DNA of 64,000 bases from JAHDHW01 sp963793295 (GCA_963793295.1 CAWBZX010000022.1:1-64000); one strand, 5' to 3'. Shown: positions 27,750 through 37,171, counted from the stretch's first letter. The notes: generated from the letters alone by a model not told the origin. Program-made: numbers and translations.

Positions 27750-27792
27750 TTGTTCGTAATGCTTAAAATTATTTATTCAGCGTTACGAACAA
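27750..27792. repeat. 10-bp inverted repeat beside tRNA-Glu
   Basis: TTGTTCGTAA (27750-27759) and TTACGAACAA (27783-27792) are perfect inverted copies separated by 23 bases, starting 9 bases upstream of the tRNA 5' end. This may be an operator or a remnant of an insertion. The rest of the 335-base gap up to 28076 holds no gene. Confidence 0.45.
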
Positions 27793-27990
27793 TCGGAATT
27801 TTTCGTTCGACATGAGTCGGTTGGATCTTTAAAAATGGAGCCTTTCTTTTAAAAGCGATGCAAATATAAGTGCTTTCTGTCAATATCAAAATACCTTTGA
27901 AAAAAAAATACACTTTTCTTTTACTTTATTTAAAACATCTATTTTATCTATTCGTTCCTTTTTTATTAATAAAAGATAACTTTTATCTAT

Positions 27991-27998
27991 TATTTTTG
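27991..27998 (+). promoter_or_regulatory. Candidate -7 box upstream of gapA
   Basis: TATTTTTG fits the TAnnTTTG consensus and lies 79 bases before the gapA start codon. No strong -33 box is seen. Confidence 0.3.
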
Positions 27999-28076
27999 TT
28001 TTAACTTTTAAGTTCAATTGAATATTGTTACTTTTACACTAAGTTAATTTAATATTAAACCTATAATTTAAAAAAG

Positions 28077-29121
28077 ATGGCAAAAAGAATTGCAATTAAC
28101 GGTTTCGGACGAATTGGACGACTTACACTCCGTAACCTGTTAAAAAATAAAGATATTGAAGTTGTTGCAATCAATGATCTTACTGACAATGTAACTTTAG
28201 CTCATTTATTCAAATACGATTCTGCTCAGGGTATGTATCCGGGAAAAGTTACTGCAACCGACGACCATATTCTAATCGGAAATAAAAAAATCGTTTCGCT
28301 TTCTGAGCGAAATCCTGCAAATCTTCCATGGAAAAAATTGAAGGTTGATCTTGTTTTGGAATGTACCGGAATATTTCGTTCTTCAGAATCCGCAGGAATG
28401 CATATTGATGCAGGTGCAAAACGTGTTTTAATTTCTGCTCCGGGAAGCGGTTCTGATATTCAAACTATCGTTTTAGGGGTAAATGATGATGCTATTAGAT
28501 CCAAATCACACTATTTTTTCCAACGCATCATGTACGACGAATTGCCTGGCACCAATCGTAAAAGTGATTGACGAAAATTGGGGATTCGTACAAGGAAACA
28601 TGACTACAACCCATGCTTACACTGGGGATCAAAATATTCAGGATTCGCCTCACTCTGATCTTCGAAGAGCGCGTGCAGCAGCATTCAACATTGTTCCAAC
28701 AAGTACCGGAGCTGCTTCCGCGGTAGGTAAAGTTTATCCTAAAGTGAAAGGCAAAATTTCCGCTATGGCTGTTCGTGTTCCTGTAATTACGGGTTCTCTA
28801 ATTGAATTAAATGTTGTTGTTGAAAAAGAAGTAACGGTAGAAAAAATCAATAAAAAATTCAAAAGCGCAGCTAATGGTAAAATGAAAGGCGTTTTGGAAT
28901 ATTCGGAAGCACCTTTAGTATCCTCTGATATCATAGGAAATCCATCCTCTTCTGTCTTTGATAGCCAATTGACCGAAACAAGTGGAAAAATGATCAAGGT
29001 TATAAGTTGGTATGATAACGAAGCTGGCTATTCTGCACGATTAGCAGATGTTGCCTATATGATTTCGAAGTTTACGACGCCGAAAAAAACTAAAGCCAAA
29101 AGCAACAAAGTTTTAGCTTAA
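28077..29121 (+). pseudogene. gapA: Glyceraldehyde-3-phosphate dehydrogenase (gapA), one apparent frameshift
   Basis: The first frame (from 28077) carries the NAD-binding start RIAINGFGRIGRLTLRNLL and runs to GVNDDAI. The frame then shifts by one surplus base near 28497, and continues as DPNHTIFSNASCTTNCLAP with the catalytic Cys in SNASCTTNC. It goes on through the substrate-binding part (STGAASAVGKVYP, WYDNEAGYSARLAD) to the stop at 29121. The joined product is about 347 residues, with a Lys-rich tail. The enzyme oxidises glyceraldehyde-3-phosphate in glycolysis, and pgk follows directly. Everything but the single indel is well conserved, so a sequencing or assembly error is more likely than a lost gene. 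Confidence 0.9.
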
Positions 29122-29141
29122 ACGCTTTTTTAAATATCTCG

Positions 29142-29182
29142 GAAAAACACTACTAAATATTAGTAGTGTTTTTCTATTTTTG
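29142..29182 (+). terminator. Terminator between gapA and pgk
   Basis: A perfect 15-bp stem (29142-29156 with 29160-29174) and three-base loop are followed by TATTTTTG. This separates gapA from pgk transcription or reduces read-through. The trailing TATTTTTG also fits a -7 box and might serve pgk. Confidence 0.7.
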
Positions 29183-29233
29183 TGTCCTTCGGTATTTGTT
29201 TTCAAACTGATTTGCTCATCTAATATTTCAACA

Positions 29234-30433
29234 ATGAACCTTGATTTTAAAAATAAAAAAGCCCTTGTCCGAGTAGATTTTAATGTTCCGCTTGACGCAA
29301 ATTTTAATATTACAGATGATACCCGTATCCAGGCAGCTCTTCCATCCATCAACCATATTTTAAAAAATGGCGGAGCAGTTATTCTTATGTCTCACCTGGG
29401 TCGCCCATTACAAAAACTTAATGCTGACGGAAGTATAAATGTTAATAAATTTACATTAAAACACCTTGTCAAACATTTATCAAAGCTTTTAAAAGTAAAG
29501 GTTCAATTTTCACCGGAAACAGTTGGTCCCGAAACTACTAAACTGGTAAAAGGGTTGAAAAGCGGCGAGGTTTTATTGTTGGAAAATACACGTTTTCAAA
29601 AGGAAGAAGAAGCCGGTGACAAAACATTTGCCAAGCAATTGGCTGCTTTGGGAGATCTTTACGTAAACGATGCATTCGGTACCGCACACCGGGCGCATGC
29701 TTCCACAACAGTTGTTGCCCAGTTTTTTAAAAAAGCTGAAAAATCTTTCGGCTTTCTCATGCAAAAGGAAATTGAAAACGCTGAAAAAGTTTTAAATAAT
29801 CCCGAACGTCCACTTACGGCGATTATTGGTGGAGCAAAAGTTTCGGACAAAATCCTTTTACTGGAACGACTAATTGATTTTGCTAACAATCTCATTATTG
29901 GAGGTGGAATGGCTTATACTTTTTTGAAAGCGCAAGGTGGGCAGGTAGGAAACTCCTTAGTAGAAGAAGACAAACTCAAATTAGCAACTCGCCTATTAGC
30001 AAAGGCCAAAAAGAAAGGCGTAAAAATTTATTTGCCGAAAGATTCTGTCATCGCTGACAAATTTGACGTTAAAGCAAAAAGGGAAACCAAATACAGCAAA
30101 AGAATTCGAAAAGGCTGGATGGGTCTCGACATCGGGCCAATTGCTCAAAAAGAATTTACTGCTGTTATTCTAAAGTCCAAAACCATTCTTTGGAACGGCC
30201 CGATGGGCGTTTTCGAAATGAAACCATTTGCAAATGGAACTAAAGCAATCGCAAAAGCAGTAGCAAAAGCGACTTCTAAAGGAGCCTTTTCGCTGGTTGG
30301 GGGCGGTGACTCAGTTGCAGCAATCAATCAAATGGGACTTGCCGAAAAAGTGAGTTATGTTTCTACAGGAGGAGGAGCGATGCTCGAATTTTTAGAAGGA
30401 AAAGAATTGCCTGGCATTGGTGCGATCCGATAA
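29234..30433 (+). CDS. pgk: Phosphoglycerate kinase
   Basis: From the ATG at 29234 the protein has 399 residues and starts MNLDFKNKKALVRVDFNVPL, the conserved PGK N-terminus. The frame is open further upstream (GTG at 29180), but that extension would lie in the terminator region and lacks similarity. Landmarks are DDTRIQAALPSI, ILMSHLGRP, LLENTRFQKEEEAGD, YVNDAFGTAHRAHAST, IIGGAKVSDKI and the C-terminal GGGDSVAAINQMG and STGGGAMLEFLEG, the nucleotide-binding segment. It transfers phosphate from 1,3-bisphosphoglycerate to ADP. It follows gapA, the common glycolytic pairing. Confidence 0.96.
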   Translation: MNLDFKNKKALVRVDFNVPLDANFNITDDTRIQAALPSINHILKNGGAVILMSHLGRPLQKLNADGSINVNKFTLKHLVKHLSKLLKVKVQFSPETVGPETTKLVKGLKSGEVLLLENTRFQKEEEAGDKTFAKQLAALGDLYVNDAFGTAHRAHASTTVVAQFFKKAEKSFGFLMQKEIENAEKVLNNPERPLTAIIGGAKVSDKILLLERLIDFANNLIIGGGMAYTFLKAQGGQVGNSLVEEDKLKLATRLLAKAKKKGVKIYLPKDSVIADKFDVKAKRETKYSKRIRKGWMGLDIGPIAQKEFTAVILKSKTILWNGPMGVFEMKPFANGTKAIAKAVAKATSKGAFSLVGGGDSVAAINQMGLAEKVSYVSTGGGAMLEFLEGKELPGIGAIR

Positions 30434-30444
30434 ATAGCTGAATG

Positions 30445-30469
30445 TTTCTGTTTTTTAGTAAAACAGAAA
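30445..30469. terminator. Hairpin between convergent pgk and rfbB
   Basis: A perfect 10-bp stem TTTCTGTTTT/AAAACAGAAA with a five-base loop sits between the two convergent genes. U-tracts are short on either side, so efficiency is uncertain. Confidence 0.45.
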
Positions 30470-30501
30470 ACGATGAATTTTTCTAATAATCATAAGGTTG
30501 C

Positions 30502-31560
30502 TTAAACCTTGTTGCCGTACATTTCTTCGTAGTACTTTTGGTAGGCTCCGCTAGTGACATGTTCCATCCATTCTTCGTTGGCAAGGTACCATTCTGCGGT
30601 TTTCTGGAGTCCTTCTTCTGCAAAAACAGTGGGTTTCCAACCCAACTCGTTCATCAATTTGGAAGCATCGATAGCGTAGCGTCTGTCGTGACCCGGTCTG
30701 TCTTTGATATAGGTGATCAGTTTTTTGGAAGTTCCTTTTTCACGGCCAAGCAAATCATCCATGATATCACAAAGTTGATTGATCAAATCGATGTTTTTCC
30801 ATTCGTTGTTTCCACCGATATTGTAAGTTTCCCCATTTTTTCCTTTATGATAAATCATATCAATAGCTAAAGCATGATCTTCTACCCAAAGCCAGTCTCT
30901 CGTGTATTTCCCATCACCATAAACCGGAAGGGACTTGTTGTTTTTTATATTATTGATAAAAAGCGGAATCAACTTTTCCGGAAACTGGTATGGGCCGTAA
31001 TTATTAGAGCAATTGGAAATAACGATCGGAAAATCATAAGTGTGATAATATGCTCTCACCAAATGATCCGAGCTGGCTTTAGATGCAGAATAAGGTGATC
31101 GAGGATCATAGGCAGTTGTCTCTTTAAATAATCCAGTCTCTCCTAAAGTCCCATAAACTTCATCTGTTGAAACGTGGTAAAATCTTTTTCCTTTAAAATC
31201 CCCCCAATTGTCTTTGGCCGCATTCAATAAATTTACTGTTCCAACAATATTGGTCATGATAAAACTCATGGGATCTGTGATCGAGCGATCAACATGAGAT
31301 TCAGCAGCCAAGTGGATCACTCCGTCAAAATTGTATTGGTTGAATAAATTATTCAAAAAAGCGACATCTTCAATATCTCCTTTTACAAAAGTATAATTTG
31401 ATTTGCCTTCAACACTTTTGAGGTTTTCCAGATTGCCGGCGTAGGTGAGTTTATCTAGATTTATGATATGATAATCAGGGTATTTATTGACCAACAAAGT
31501 CACTAAATGGGAGCCAATAAATCCAGCTCCGCCGGTTATCAAGATAGTGTGTTTGGACAT
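30502..31560 (-). CDS. rfbB: dTDP-glucose 4,6-dehydratase
   Basis: The 352-residue extended-SDR enzyme has a glycine-rich NAD site TGGAGFIGSHL at the N-terminus, LDKLTYAGNLENL, HLAAESHVDRS, VSTDEVYG, and the catalytic YSASKASSDH (Tyr-x-x-x-Lys). NCSNNYGPYQFPEKLIP and GDGKYTRDWLWVEDH complete the RmlB/RfbB signature. It converts dTDP-glucose to dTDP-4-keto-6-deoxyglucose, the branch point for deoxysugars of surface polysaccharides. It is the last of three minus-strand nucleotide-sugar genes (32693, 31715, 30502). Confidence 0.95.
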   Translation of the reverse strand: MSKHTILITGGAGFIGSHLVTLLVNKYPDYHIINLDKLTYAGNLENLKSVEGKSNYTFVKGDIEDVAFLNNLFNQYNFDGVIHLAAESHVDRSITDPMSFIMTNIVGTVNLLNAAKDNWGDFKGKRFYHVSTDEVYGTLGETGLFKETTAYDPRSPYSASKASSDHLVRAYYHTYDFPIVISNCSNNYGPYQFPEKLIPLFINNIKNNKSLPVYGDGKYTRDWLWVEDHALAIDMIYHKGKNGETYNIGGNNEWKNIDLINQLCDIMDDLLGREKGTSKKLITYIKDRPGHDRRYAIDASKLMNELGWKPTVFAEEGLQKTAEWYLANEEWMEHVTSGAYQKYYEEMYGNKV

Positions 31561-31599
31561 TTTTATTTATTTATTGATACAATTCAGTGCTGGAAAAGT

Positions 31600-31714
31600 T
31601 CAGAATTTAATATATGGTTAGTAGGTTATGTGGTAAAATGGTTGGAAGGATAGTGAGAAATGATTTCTAACTTCTTAACCTTCTATCATTCTGACCTCTT
31701 AACTTTCTAGCCTT
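31600..31714. repeat. Low-complexity intergenic repeat (GTTATGTGG / AACYTTCTARC type)
   Basis: A GGTTATGTGGT segment is followed by pyrimidine-rich phrases such as TTCTAACTTCTTAACC and TTTCTAGCCTTCTAG. Similar wording recurs at 37172-37310 and 56880-56947, and loosely at 59590-59756, all between genes. Confidence 0.55.
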
Positions 31715-32659
31715 CTAGTCTGCTTTCACTACTTTTTTAAAATACTCATAAGTCAATTTCAAGCCTTCTTCCCGTGAAACTTTCGGTTCCCAGTCTAAGA
31801 TTTTCTTAGCCTTTGTAATATCTGGTTTCCTTTGTTTGGGATCATCTTGTGGCAAATCTTTATAAATCAAATGAGCTTTTGGATTCCCAACTAAGTCTAA
31901 TATTTCTTCACCAAACTGCTTGATTGTAATCTCAACGGGGTTTCCAATATTTACAGGATAAGCATAATCACTGAACAATAATCGGTAAATACCTTCAACC
32001 AGATCATCTACATAGCAAAAAGAACGCGTTTGTGAACCATCGCCAAAAACAGTAATTCCTTCTCCACAAATCGCTTGTTTGAAAAAAGCCGGTAAAGCAC
32101 GTCCATCGTCAACTCTCATTCGCGGCCCGTAAGTATTAAAGATACGAACGATCCTGGTTTCTAATTTATGATAAGTGTGGTAAGCCATCGTAATCGCCTC
32201 CTGAAAACGTTTTGCCTCATCATAAACACCACGAGGTCCTATCGGATTAACATTTCCCCAATATTCTTCGGTTTGTGGATGTACCAAGGGATCACCATAC
32301 ACCTCAGAGGTAGAAGCAATTAGCATCCTGGCTCCTTTATTTTTTGCAAGGCCCAGCAGATTATGTGTACCCAAAGCGCCTACTTTCATCGTCTGAATAG
32401 GCATTTGGAGGTAATCGATCGGACTAGCTGGAGAGGCAAAATGAAGGATGTAATCCAATTGGCCGGGAACATGCGTGAATTTAGTAATATCGTGATGATA
32501 AAATTCAAAGTTTTGATTCGCAAAAAGATGTTCAATATTGGCTAAGTTGCCCGTGAGCAAATTATCCATTCCATAAACATAATATCCTTCTTTTATAAAC
32601 CTGTCACAAAGATGAGACCCTAAAAATCCCGCCGCTCCTGTAATAAGTACCTTCTGCAT
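31715..32659 (-). CDS. UDP-glucuronate decarboxylase (UDP-xylose synthase) family epimerase/dehydratase
   Basis: The 314-residue extended-SDR protein begins KVLITGAAGFLGSHLCDRF. Features specific to UDP-xylose synthases are present: GMDNLLTGN, LHFASPASPIDY, STSEVYGDPLVHPQTE, YWGNVNPIGPRGVYDEAKR (catalytic Tyr/Lys), RIFNTYGPRM and DGSQTRSFCYVDDLV. The expected reaction converts UDP-glucuronate to UDP-xylose. It lies 33 bases after the DegT aminotransferase gene on the same strand, consistent with a polysaccharide precursor operon. Confidence 0.9.
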   Translation of the reverse strand: MQKVLITGAAGFLGSHLCDRFIKEGYYVYGMDNLLTGNLANIEHLFANQNFEFYHHDITKFTHVPGQLDYILHFASPASPIDYLQMPIQTMKVGALGTHNLLGLAKNKGARMLIASTSEVYGDPLVHPQTEEYWGNVNPIGPRGVYDEAKRFQEAITMAYHTYHKLETRIVRIFNTYGPRMRVDDGRALPAFFKQAICGEGITVFGDGSQTRSFCYVDDLVEGIYRLLFSDYAYPVNIGNPVEITIKQFGEEILDLVGNPKAHLIYKDLPQDDPKQRKPDITKAKKILDWEPKVSREEGLKLTYEYFKKVVKAD

Positions 32660-32692
32660 TTAAATATTTTAATTTATTCTCAATAAATAATT

Positions 32693-33856
32693 CTAAACTG
32701 TTTTATACAAATTCGCTTTATGCGCTACTTTCATTTCTTCAAGAATATAAAGTTGAATTTCTTCAGTTAACTCAGTATGCATCGGTAAAGAAATCACCTT
32801 TTTACTCATCTCTTCTGCAACCGGAAAATCACCTTCTTTATAGCCGTCTCCACGATACGCTTTTTGTAAATGAAGCGGAACAGGATAATAAACGCCTGAT
32901 GAAATTCCTTTTTCTTTTAAAGCTTCAACGATCTCATCACGCCCTTCCTCAACGATAAGGGTATATTGGTGAAACACATGTGTCGTATCTTTACCTACCT
33001 GAGGAACTTCAATTCCTTCAATTCCTTTCAACTGATCTGAATAAAAAGCAGCAGCCTTTTGCCGGGCTTTATTATAATTATTCAGGTATTTTAATTTTAT
33101 ATCCAAAATAGCAGCCTGAATACTATCAAGTCTTGAATTCACTCCGACTTCGTCGTGATAATAGCGAATATTGGAACCGTGATTGCAAATCATACGAATT
33201 TTGGCTGCCAATGATTCATCATTCGTTGAAATGGCTCCTCCATCTCCATAACATCCGAGATTTTTGGAAGGAAAAAATGAAGTGCATCCAATATGCCCAA
33301 TCGTTCCTAATTTTTGGGTTTTACCATCACTAAAGCGATAATCCGCGCCAATAGCCTGAGCGTTGTCTTCTATTACAAAAAGCTGATGTTTTTTAGCAAT
33401 TTTCATGATCGCTTCCATATTACAGCCTTGTCCAAATAAATGCACCGGAATGATACATTTGGTCTTTTTGGTAATCGCTTGTTCAATTAAATTTTCATCA
33501 ATATTAAACGTAACTGGATGAACATCTACAAAAACAGGTTTTAGATGCAGCAAAGCAATGACTTCAGAAGTCGCTACAAAAGTAAAAGGCGTCGTAATTA
33601 CTTCATCACCCGGCTTAAGGTCTAGCGCCATCAAAGCAATTTGCAAAGCATCAGTACCATTTGCACAAGGAATCACGTCTTTGACGTCCAGGTAACGAGC
33701 CAGATTTTCAGCAAATGACTTCACCTGCGGACCTCCTACAAAATAACAGCTTTGTACAACCTGATCGATTGCAGTGTCAATCTCCGGCTTTATCTTTTGA
33801 TATTGGCCTTGTAGATCGACCATTTGTATATTTCGCATATTTGATATTTCCTGCAA
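32693..33856 (-). CDS. DegT/DnrJ/EryC1/StrS family sugar aminotransferase
   Basis: The 387-residue PLP enzyme has CANGTDALQIALMAL, GDEVITTPFTFVAT, VHLFGQG, IEDNAQAIGA and the PLP-lysine Lys198 in FFPSKNLGCYGDGGA. SRLDSIQAAIL and HVFHQYT are also conserved. A second Met at residue 7 (MRNIQMVDL) is an equally good start. The family transaminates 3- or 4-keto nucleotide sugars to amino sugars for O-antigen, glycan or lipid decoration. It leads the minus-strand run with the UXS-like gene and rfbB. Confidence 0.92.
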   Translation of the reverse strand: MQEISNMRNIQMVDLQGQYQKIKPEIDTAIDQVVQSCYFVGGPQVKSFAENLARYLDVKDVIPCANGTDALQIALMALDLKPGDEVITTPFTFVATSEVIALLHLKPVFVDVHPVTFNIDENLIEQAITKKTKCIIPVHLFGQGCNMEAIMKIAKKHQLFVIEDNAQAIGADYRFSDGKTQKLGTIGHIGCTSFFPSKNLGCYGDGGAISTNDESLAAKIRMICNHGSNIRYYHDEVGVNSRLDSIQAAILDIKLKYLNNYNKARQKAAAFYSDQLKGIEGIEVPQVGKDTTHVFHQYTLIVEEGRDEIVEALKEKGISSGVYYPVPLHLQKAYRGDGYKEGDFPVAEEMSKKVISLPMHTELTEEIQLYILEEMKVAHKANLYKTV

Positions 33857-34036
33857 ATATAATTGAATTTATTATTAATAAAAGCAACTGCTTCTATGAG
33901 TTTTAACTCTTCTATTCAGTAAAACGTTTTAAACAAAAAAATGCCCAGCCAAATTAAAAAACTGACTTTTGACAAATGAATATTTGGTTGATTCAACTAA
34001 TGTCTATTTCTTTATCGTTGAATTTAAAAATAGTGT

Positions 34037-34795
34037 ATGAATTTTAATAAAAATATACTTTTCCTAATTTGCTTATTGATTCCCTTAGTTACTTTTTCGC
34101 AGGAGAACAAAGCTGGCCTCCCTCCTGCTATCCTGGTAAACTTTGAATTTGGATTCAATACGCCAGGCGGAGACTTGAGTAATCGGTTTGGCAATAACCT
34201 CGACGCTGGCGGCGGAGTAGAGTATATTACCAAAAAGGGGAACTTGATTTTCGGACTGCAAAGCACTTTCTATTTTGGTAATGTCGTAAAGGAAGACGTT
34301 CTTTCTGAAATCAGAAACAGCGATGGTTTTTTAATTGGAAATAATAAAATCAATGCGAATGTGGTGCTGCGTCAAAGAGGATTGTACATCGGAGGCAGTA
34401 TCGGAAAAATATTTTCTTTAAACCAATTTAATGCACGATCCGGTATACGAGCAACTTTGGGTGTCGGACTTTTTCAGCATAAGATCAGGGTTCAGGAAGA
34501 CCCTACTTCTTTTGTACCGATTGTAGCAGGAGATTATAAAAAAGGCTGGGACCGATTATCCAACGGATTAGCTTTGCGGCAATTTATTGGCTACCAACAT
34601 CTTAGCTCAAATGGTTTGATCAACTTTTATGCAGGCTTTGAATTTATGCAGGCTTTCACTGAAAATCGCCGTGAACAGGATTTTAAAACTATGGCAAAAC
34701 TAGAGGAAAATCGTCTTGACTTAATGTACGGATTTAAAGTGGGTTGGACGCTTCCTTTCATTGTTGGCCAAAGCGCCGATGAGATTTTTTATTAA
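34037..34795 (+). CDS. Outer-membrane protein (beta-barrel-like), unknown function
   Basis: The 252-residue protein has a signal peptide (ending TFSQ, about residue 21). The mature part alternates hydrophobic and polar residues in strand-like runs: ILVNFEFGFNTPGGDL, LDAGGGVEYI, LIFGLQSTFYFG, RGLYIGGSIGKIF, LNGLINFYAGFEFMQ-like and LMYGFKVGWTLPF. This is typical of a small outer-membrane barrel. It ends five bases before waaA, so the two are co-transcribed. It converges with nothing and is divergent from the aminotransferase at 33856. Confidence 0.75.
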   Translation: MNFNKNILFLICLLIPLVTFSQENKAGLPPAILVNFEFGFNTPGGDLSNRFGNNLDAGGGVEYITKKGNLIFGLQSTFYFGNVVKEDVLSEIRNSDGFLIGNNKINANVVLRQRGLYIGGSIGKIFSLNQFNARSGIRATLGVGLFQHKIRVQEDPTSFVPIVAGDYKKGWDRLSNGLALRQFIGYQHLSSNGLINFYAGFEFMQAFTENRREQDFKTMAKLEENRLDLMYGFKVGWTLPFIVGQSADEIFY

Positions 34796-34800
34796 TCACG

Positions 34801-36102
34801 ATGATTTGGATTTACGATATTGCAATTAGCATTTATTCTTTTGGTATTTGGCTGGCATCTTTTTTCAATAAAAAAGCCAAACAATGGATCGATGGCAGAA
34901 AAGACATCTTTGAACAGCTTGGAATTCAATTTTCGGACGCGAATGCTATGCGAGGAGTAAGGAGTGAAGGGCGAGACAAAACAACCAATAACCAAAAACT
35001 ACAAACTAAAAATCAACCAATCATCTGGATCCATGTTGCTTCATTGGGAGAGTTTGAACAAGGCCGACCGATCATAGAAAAATTAAAAGAAAACTATCCA
35101 TCCTATAAAATTTTGCTGACATTCTTTTCGCCAAGCGGTTATGAAATTCGAAAAAATTATGATTTAGCAGACCATGTATTTTACCTCCCGACAGATACTA
35201 AAAAAAATGCAAGCCGGTTTGTAGAAATTGTAAATCCAAAGTTGGTTATTTTTGTAAAATATGAATTTTGGTATCACTATTTAAATACCCTTCAATCAAA
35301 GGGCATCCCTACCCTGCTAGTCTCCGCAATTTTTCGCCCCAAGCAATTGTTTTTTAAATGGTACGGCGGTTTGTTTAAAAATATACTGGCGGGATTTGAC
35401 CATATTTTTATACAAAACGAGACTTCCTTTCAACTACTCAAAAAGTATCATTACGAGCGGGTCACTCTTACGGGCGATACGCGCGTGGACCGGGTTGCTG
35501 CCATAGCAGCTCAGGCGCAACGCTTTGATATTATTGAAAAATTTATACAAAAAAATAAAGTCCTGATCTGTGGAAGTACCTGGGCCCCTGATGAAGCTAT
35601 TTTACTTGATTTCATTAATAAAGAGAACGATTGGAAAATCATCATTGCGCCACACGAAATCAAAGAAAGCAATATAAAAAGGCTGCAAAAGTTGCTTCCG
35701 GAAAATACGATCCGATATTCCAAAACTGACGTCTTTTCTGTGTCAAACAGTAAAGTTTTAATTATCGATAACATCGGAATGTTGTCATCGATTTATCGTT
35801 ATGGAAAAGTGGCCTATATCGGTGGAGGCTTCGGAAAAGACATTCATAATACATTAGAACCTATCGCTTTTGGGCTGCCTGTGATCTTTGGTCCGAAGTT
35901 TAAAAAATTTGAAGAAGCAACAACTTTGGTTGAAAAAGGTGGAAGTTTCCCGATTGAAAATAAACATGATTTCTCAAAAATAATGAACAAACTGGATAAA
36001 AAAGGTTTTTATAAAAAAGCGTCACAGGAAGCGCAAAATTACATCCTGCAAAATCGTGGCGCAACCGAAAAAATCATACAATATATTTCAAGGATCCTTT
36101 AA
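34801..36102 (+). CDS. waaA: 3-deoxy-D-manno-octulosonic acid (Kdo) transferase
   Basis: The 433-residue protein has an N-terminal membrane anchor (IYDIAISIYSFGIWLASFF). IWIHVASLGEFEQGRPIIE is the hallmark of WaaA, followed by LLTFFSPSGYEI, KLVIFVKYEFWYHYL, LTGDTRVDR, GSTWAPDE and YIGGGFGKDIHNTLEPIAFGLPVIFGP. It transfers Kdo to lipid A on the inner membrane. About residues 47-72 are an unusual low-complexity insert (nucleotides about 34937-35018) that interrupts the usual spacing before the conserved motif. It is 83 bases upstream of rfaE1, and both serve LPS core synthesis. Confidence 0.95.
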   Translation: MIWIYDIAISIYSFGIWLASFFNKKAKQWIDGRKDIFEQLGIQFSDANAMRGVRSEGRDKTTNNQKLQTKNQPIIWIHVASLGEFEQGRPIIEKLKENYPSYKILLTFFSPSGYEIRKNYDLADHVFYLPTDTKKNASRFVEIVNPKLVIFVKYEFWYHYLNTLQSKGIPTLLVSAIFRPKQLFFKWYGGLFKNILAGFDHIFIQNETSFQLLKKYHYERVTLTGDTRVDRVAAIAAQAQRFDIIEKFIQKNKVLICGSTWAPDEAILLDFINKENDWKIIIAPHEIKESNIKRLQKLLPENTIRYSKTDVFSVSNSKVLIIDNIGMLSSIYRYGKVAYIGGGFGKDIHNTLEPIAFGLPVIFGPKFKKFEEATTLVEKGGSFPIENKHDFSKIMNKLDKKGFYKKASQEAQNYILQNRGATEKIIQYISRIL

Positions 36103-36184
36103 ACTCCCTATAAATTGGAAACGCTCAAAAAAGTAATATTTATCCCTTACTTTTGCACACCGTAAACAAACCGATTTGTCTTAA

Positions 36185-37171
36185 ATGATTGATGCCGAAA
36201 AAATATTTACTGCTTTTGAAAATCTAGATGTGCTCATTATTGGCGACGTCATGATTGACCGTTACCTGACAGGAAAAGTAGATCGGATATCACCGGAAGC
36301 GCCTGTTCCTGTTGTTCAGCTTTATCATACAGAAAACAGGCTTGGCGGTGCTGCCAATGTTGCTTTAAACGTACAAGCTATGGGAGCTAAAGCGCATTTG
36401 TGCAGCTTTATCGGAAAGGATGAAAATGCCGAATTATTTTTTCGTTTGATGCCACAGGAGAATTTAGATCAACAAAATATTCTTCAATCCAACGAACGAA
36501 AAACGACCGTTAAAACCAGGGTAATTGCATCCAATCAGCATTTGCTTCGCGTCGATACAGAAGATACCCATGACCTTTCTGCTAATGAAACGGATCAATT
36601 TTTATCGGCCATAAAGTCTTTTTTAAATCGTCAAAAAATAGATGTCATTTTATTTCAGGATTACAACAAAGGGGTTTTAACCCATGAATTAATCAATGCG
36701 ATCATTGAAGAAGCACTGCAAAGAAATATTCCAACTGCCGTTGATCCCAAAAAAGATAATTTTCTTTCCTATAAAAATACAACCCTTTTCAAGCCCAATC
36801 TCAAAGAGGTTCGCGAAGCATTGCCCTTTTCCATTGATCCCAATTTGGCTTCCCTTCAAAAGGCTTCAGACTTTTTACGCCAAAAATTAAATCACGAAAA
36901 TACGTTGATCACCTTGTCTGAAAAAGGCATCTTCGCCGATGACAAAAAGCAAAGTATGATACTTCCCACGCAACCCAGAAACATCACCGATGTTTGTGGA
37001 GCTGGTGATACCGTGATCAGCATTGCAGCACTGGGATTAGCCCTTTCGATGGATTTAAAAGATATCGCTTTGCTCACCAATCTGGCCGGTGGCCAGGTTT
37101 GCGAAAAAGTTGGTGTGGTTCCGGTCAATAAAAAACAATTGAAAGAAGAGTATGAACGGTTGATAGTTTAA
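36185..37171 (+). CDS. rfaE1: D-glycero-beta-D-manno-heptose-7-phosphate kinase (RfaE1/HldE kinase domain)
   Basis: The 328-residue PfkB-family kinase starts with VLIIGDVMIDRYLTGKVDRISPEAPVPV, the RfaE domain I signature. NRLGGAANVALN follows, then DPKK, FKPNLKEV and the ATP/anion-hole motif DVCGAGDTVISI near the C-terminus. It phosphorylates heptose-7-phosphate for ADP-heptose synthesis. The second, nucleotidyltransferase domain of HldE is absent, so that activity must be encoded elsewhere. It follows waaA. Confidence 0.92.
   Translation: MIDAEKIFTAFENLDVLIIGDVMIDRYLTGKVDRISPEAPVPVVQLYHTENRLGGAANVALNVQAMGAKAHLCSFIGKDENAELFFRLMPQENLDQQNILQSNERKTTVKTRVIASNQHLLRVDTEDTHDLSANETDQFLSAIKSFLNRQKIDVILFQDYNKGVLTHELINAIIEEALQRNIPTAVDPKKDNFLSYKNTTLFKPNLKEVREALPFSIDPNLASLQKASDFLRQKLNHENTLITLSEKGIFADDKKQSMILPTQPRNITDVCGAGDTVISIAALGLALSMDLKDIALLTNLAGGQVCEKVGVVPVNKKQLKEEYERLIV

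Noticed and set aside
29180..29233. GTG at 29180 as the pgk start
   Set aside because: The 18 added residues are unlike PGK and lie in the terminator; the ATG at 29234 fits the conserved N-terminus.
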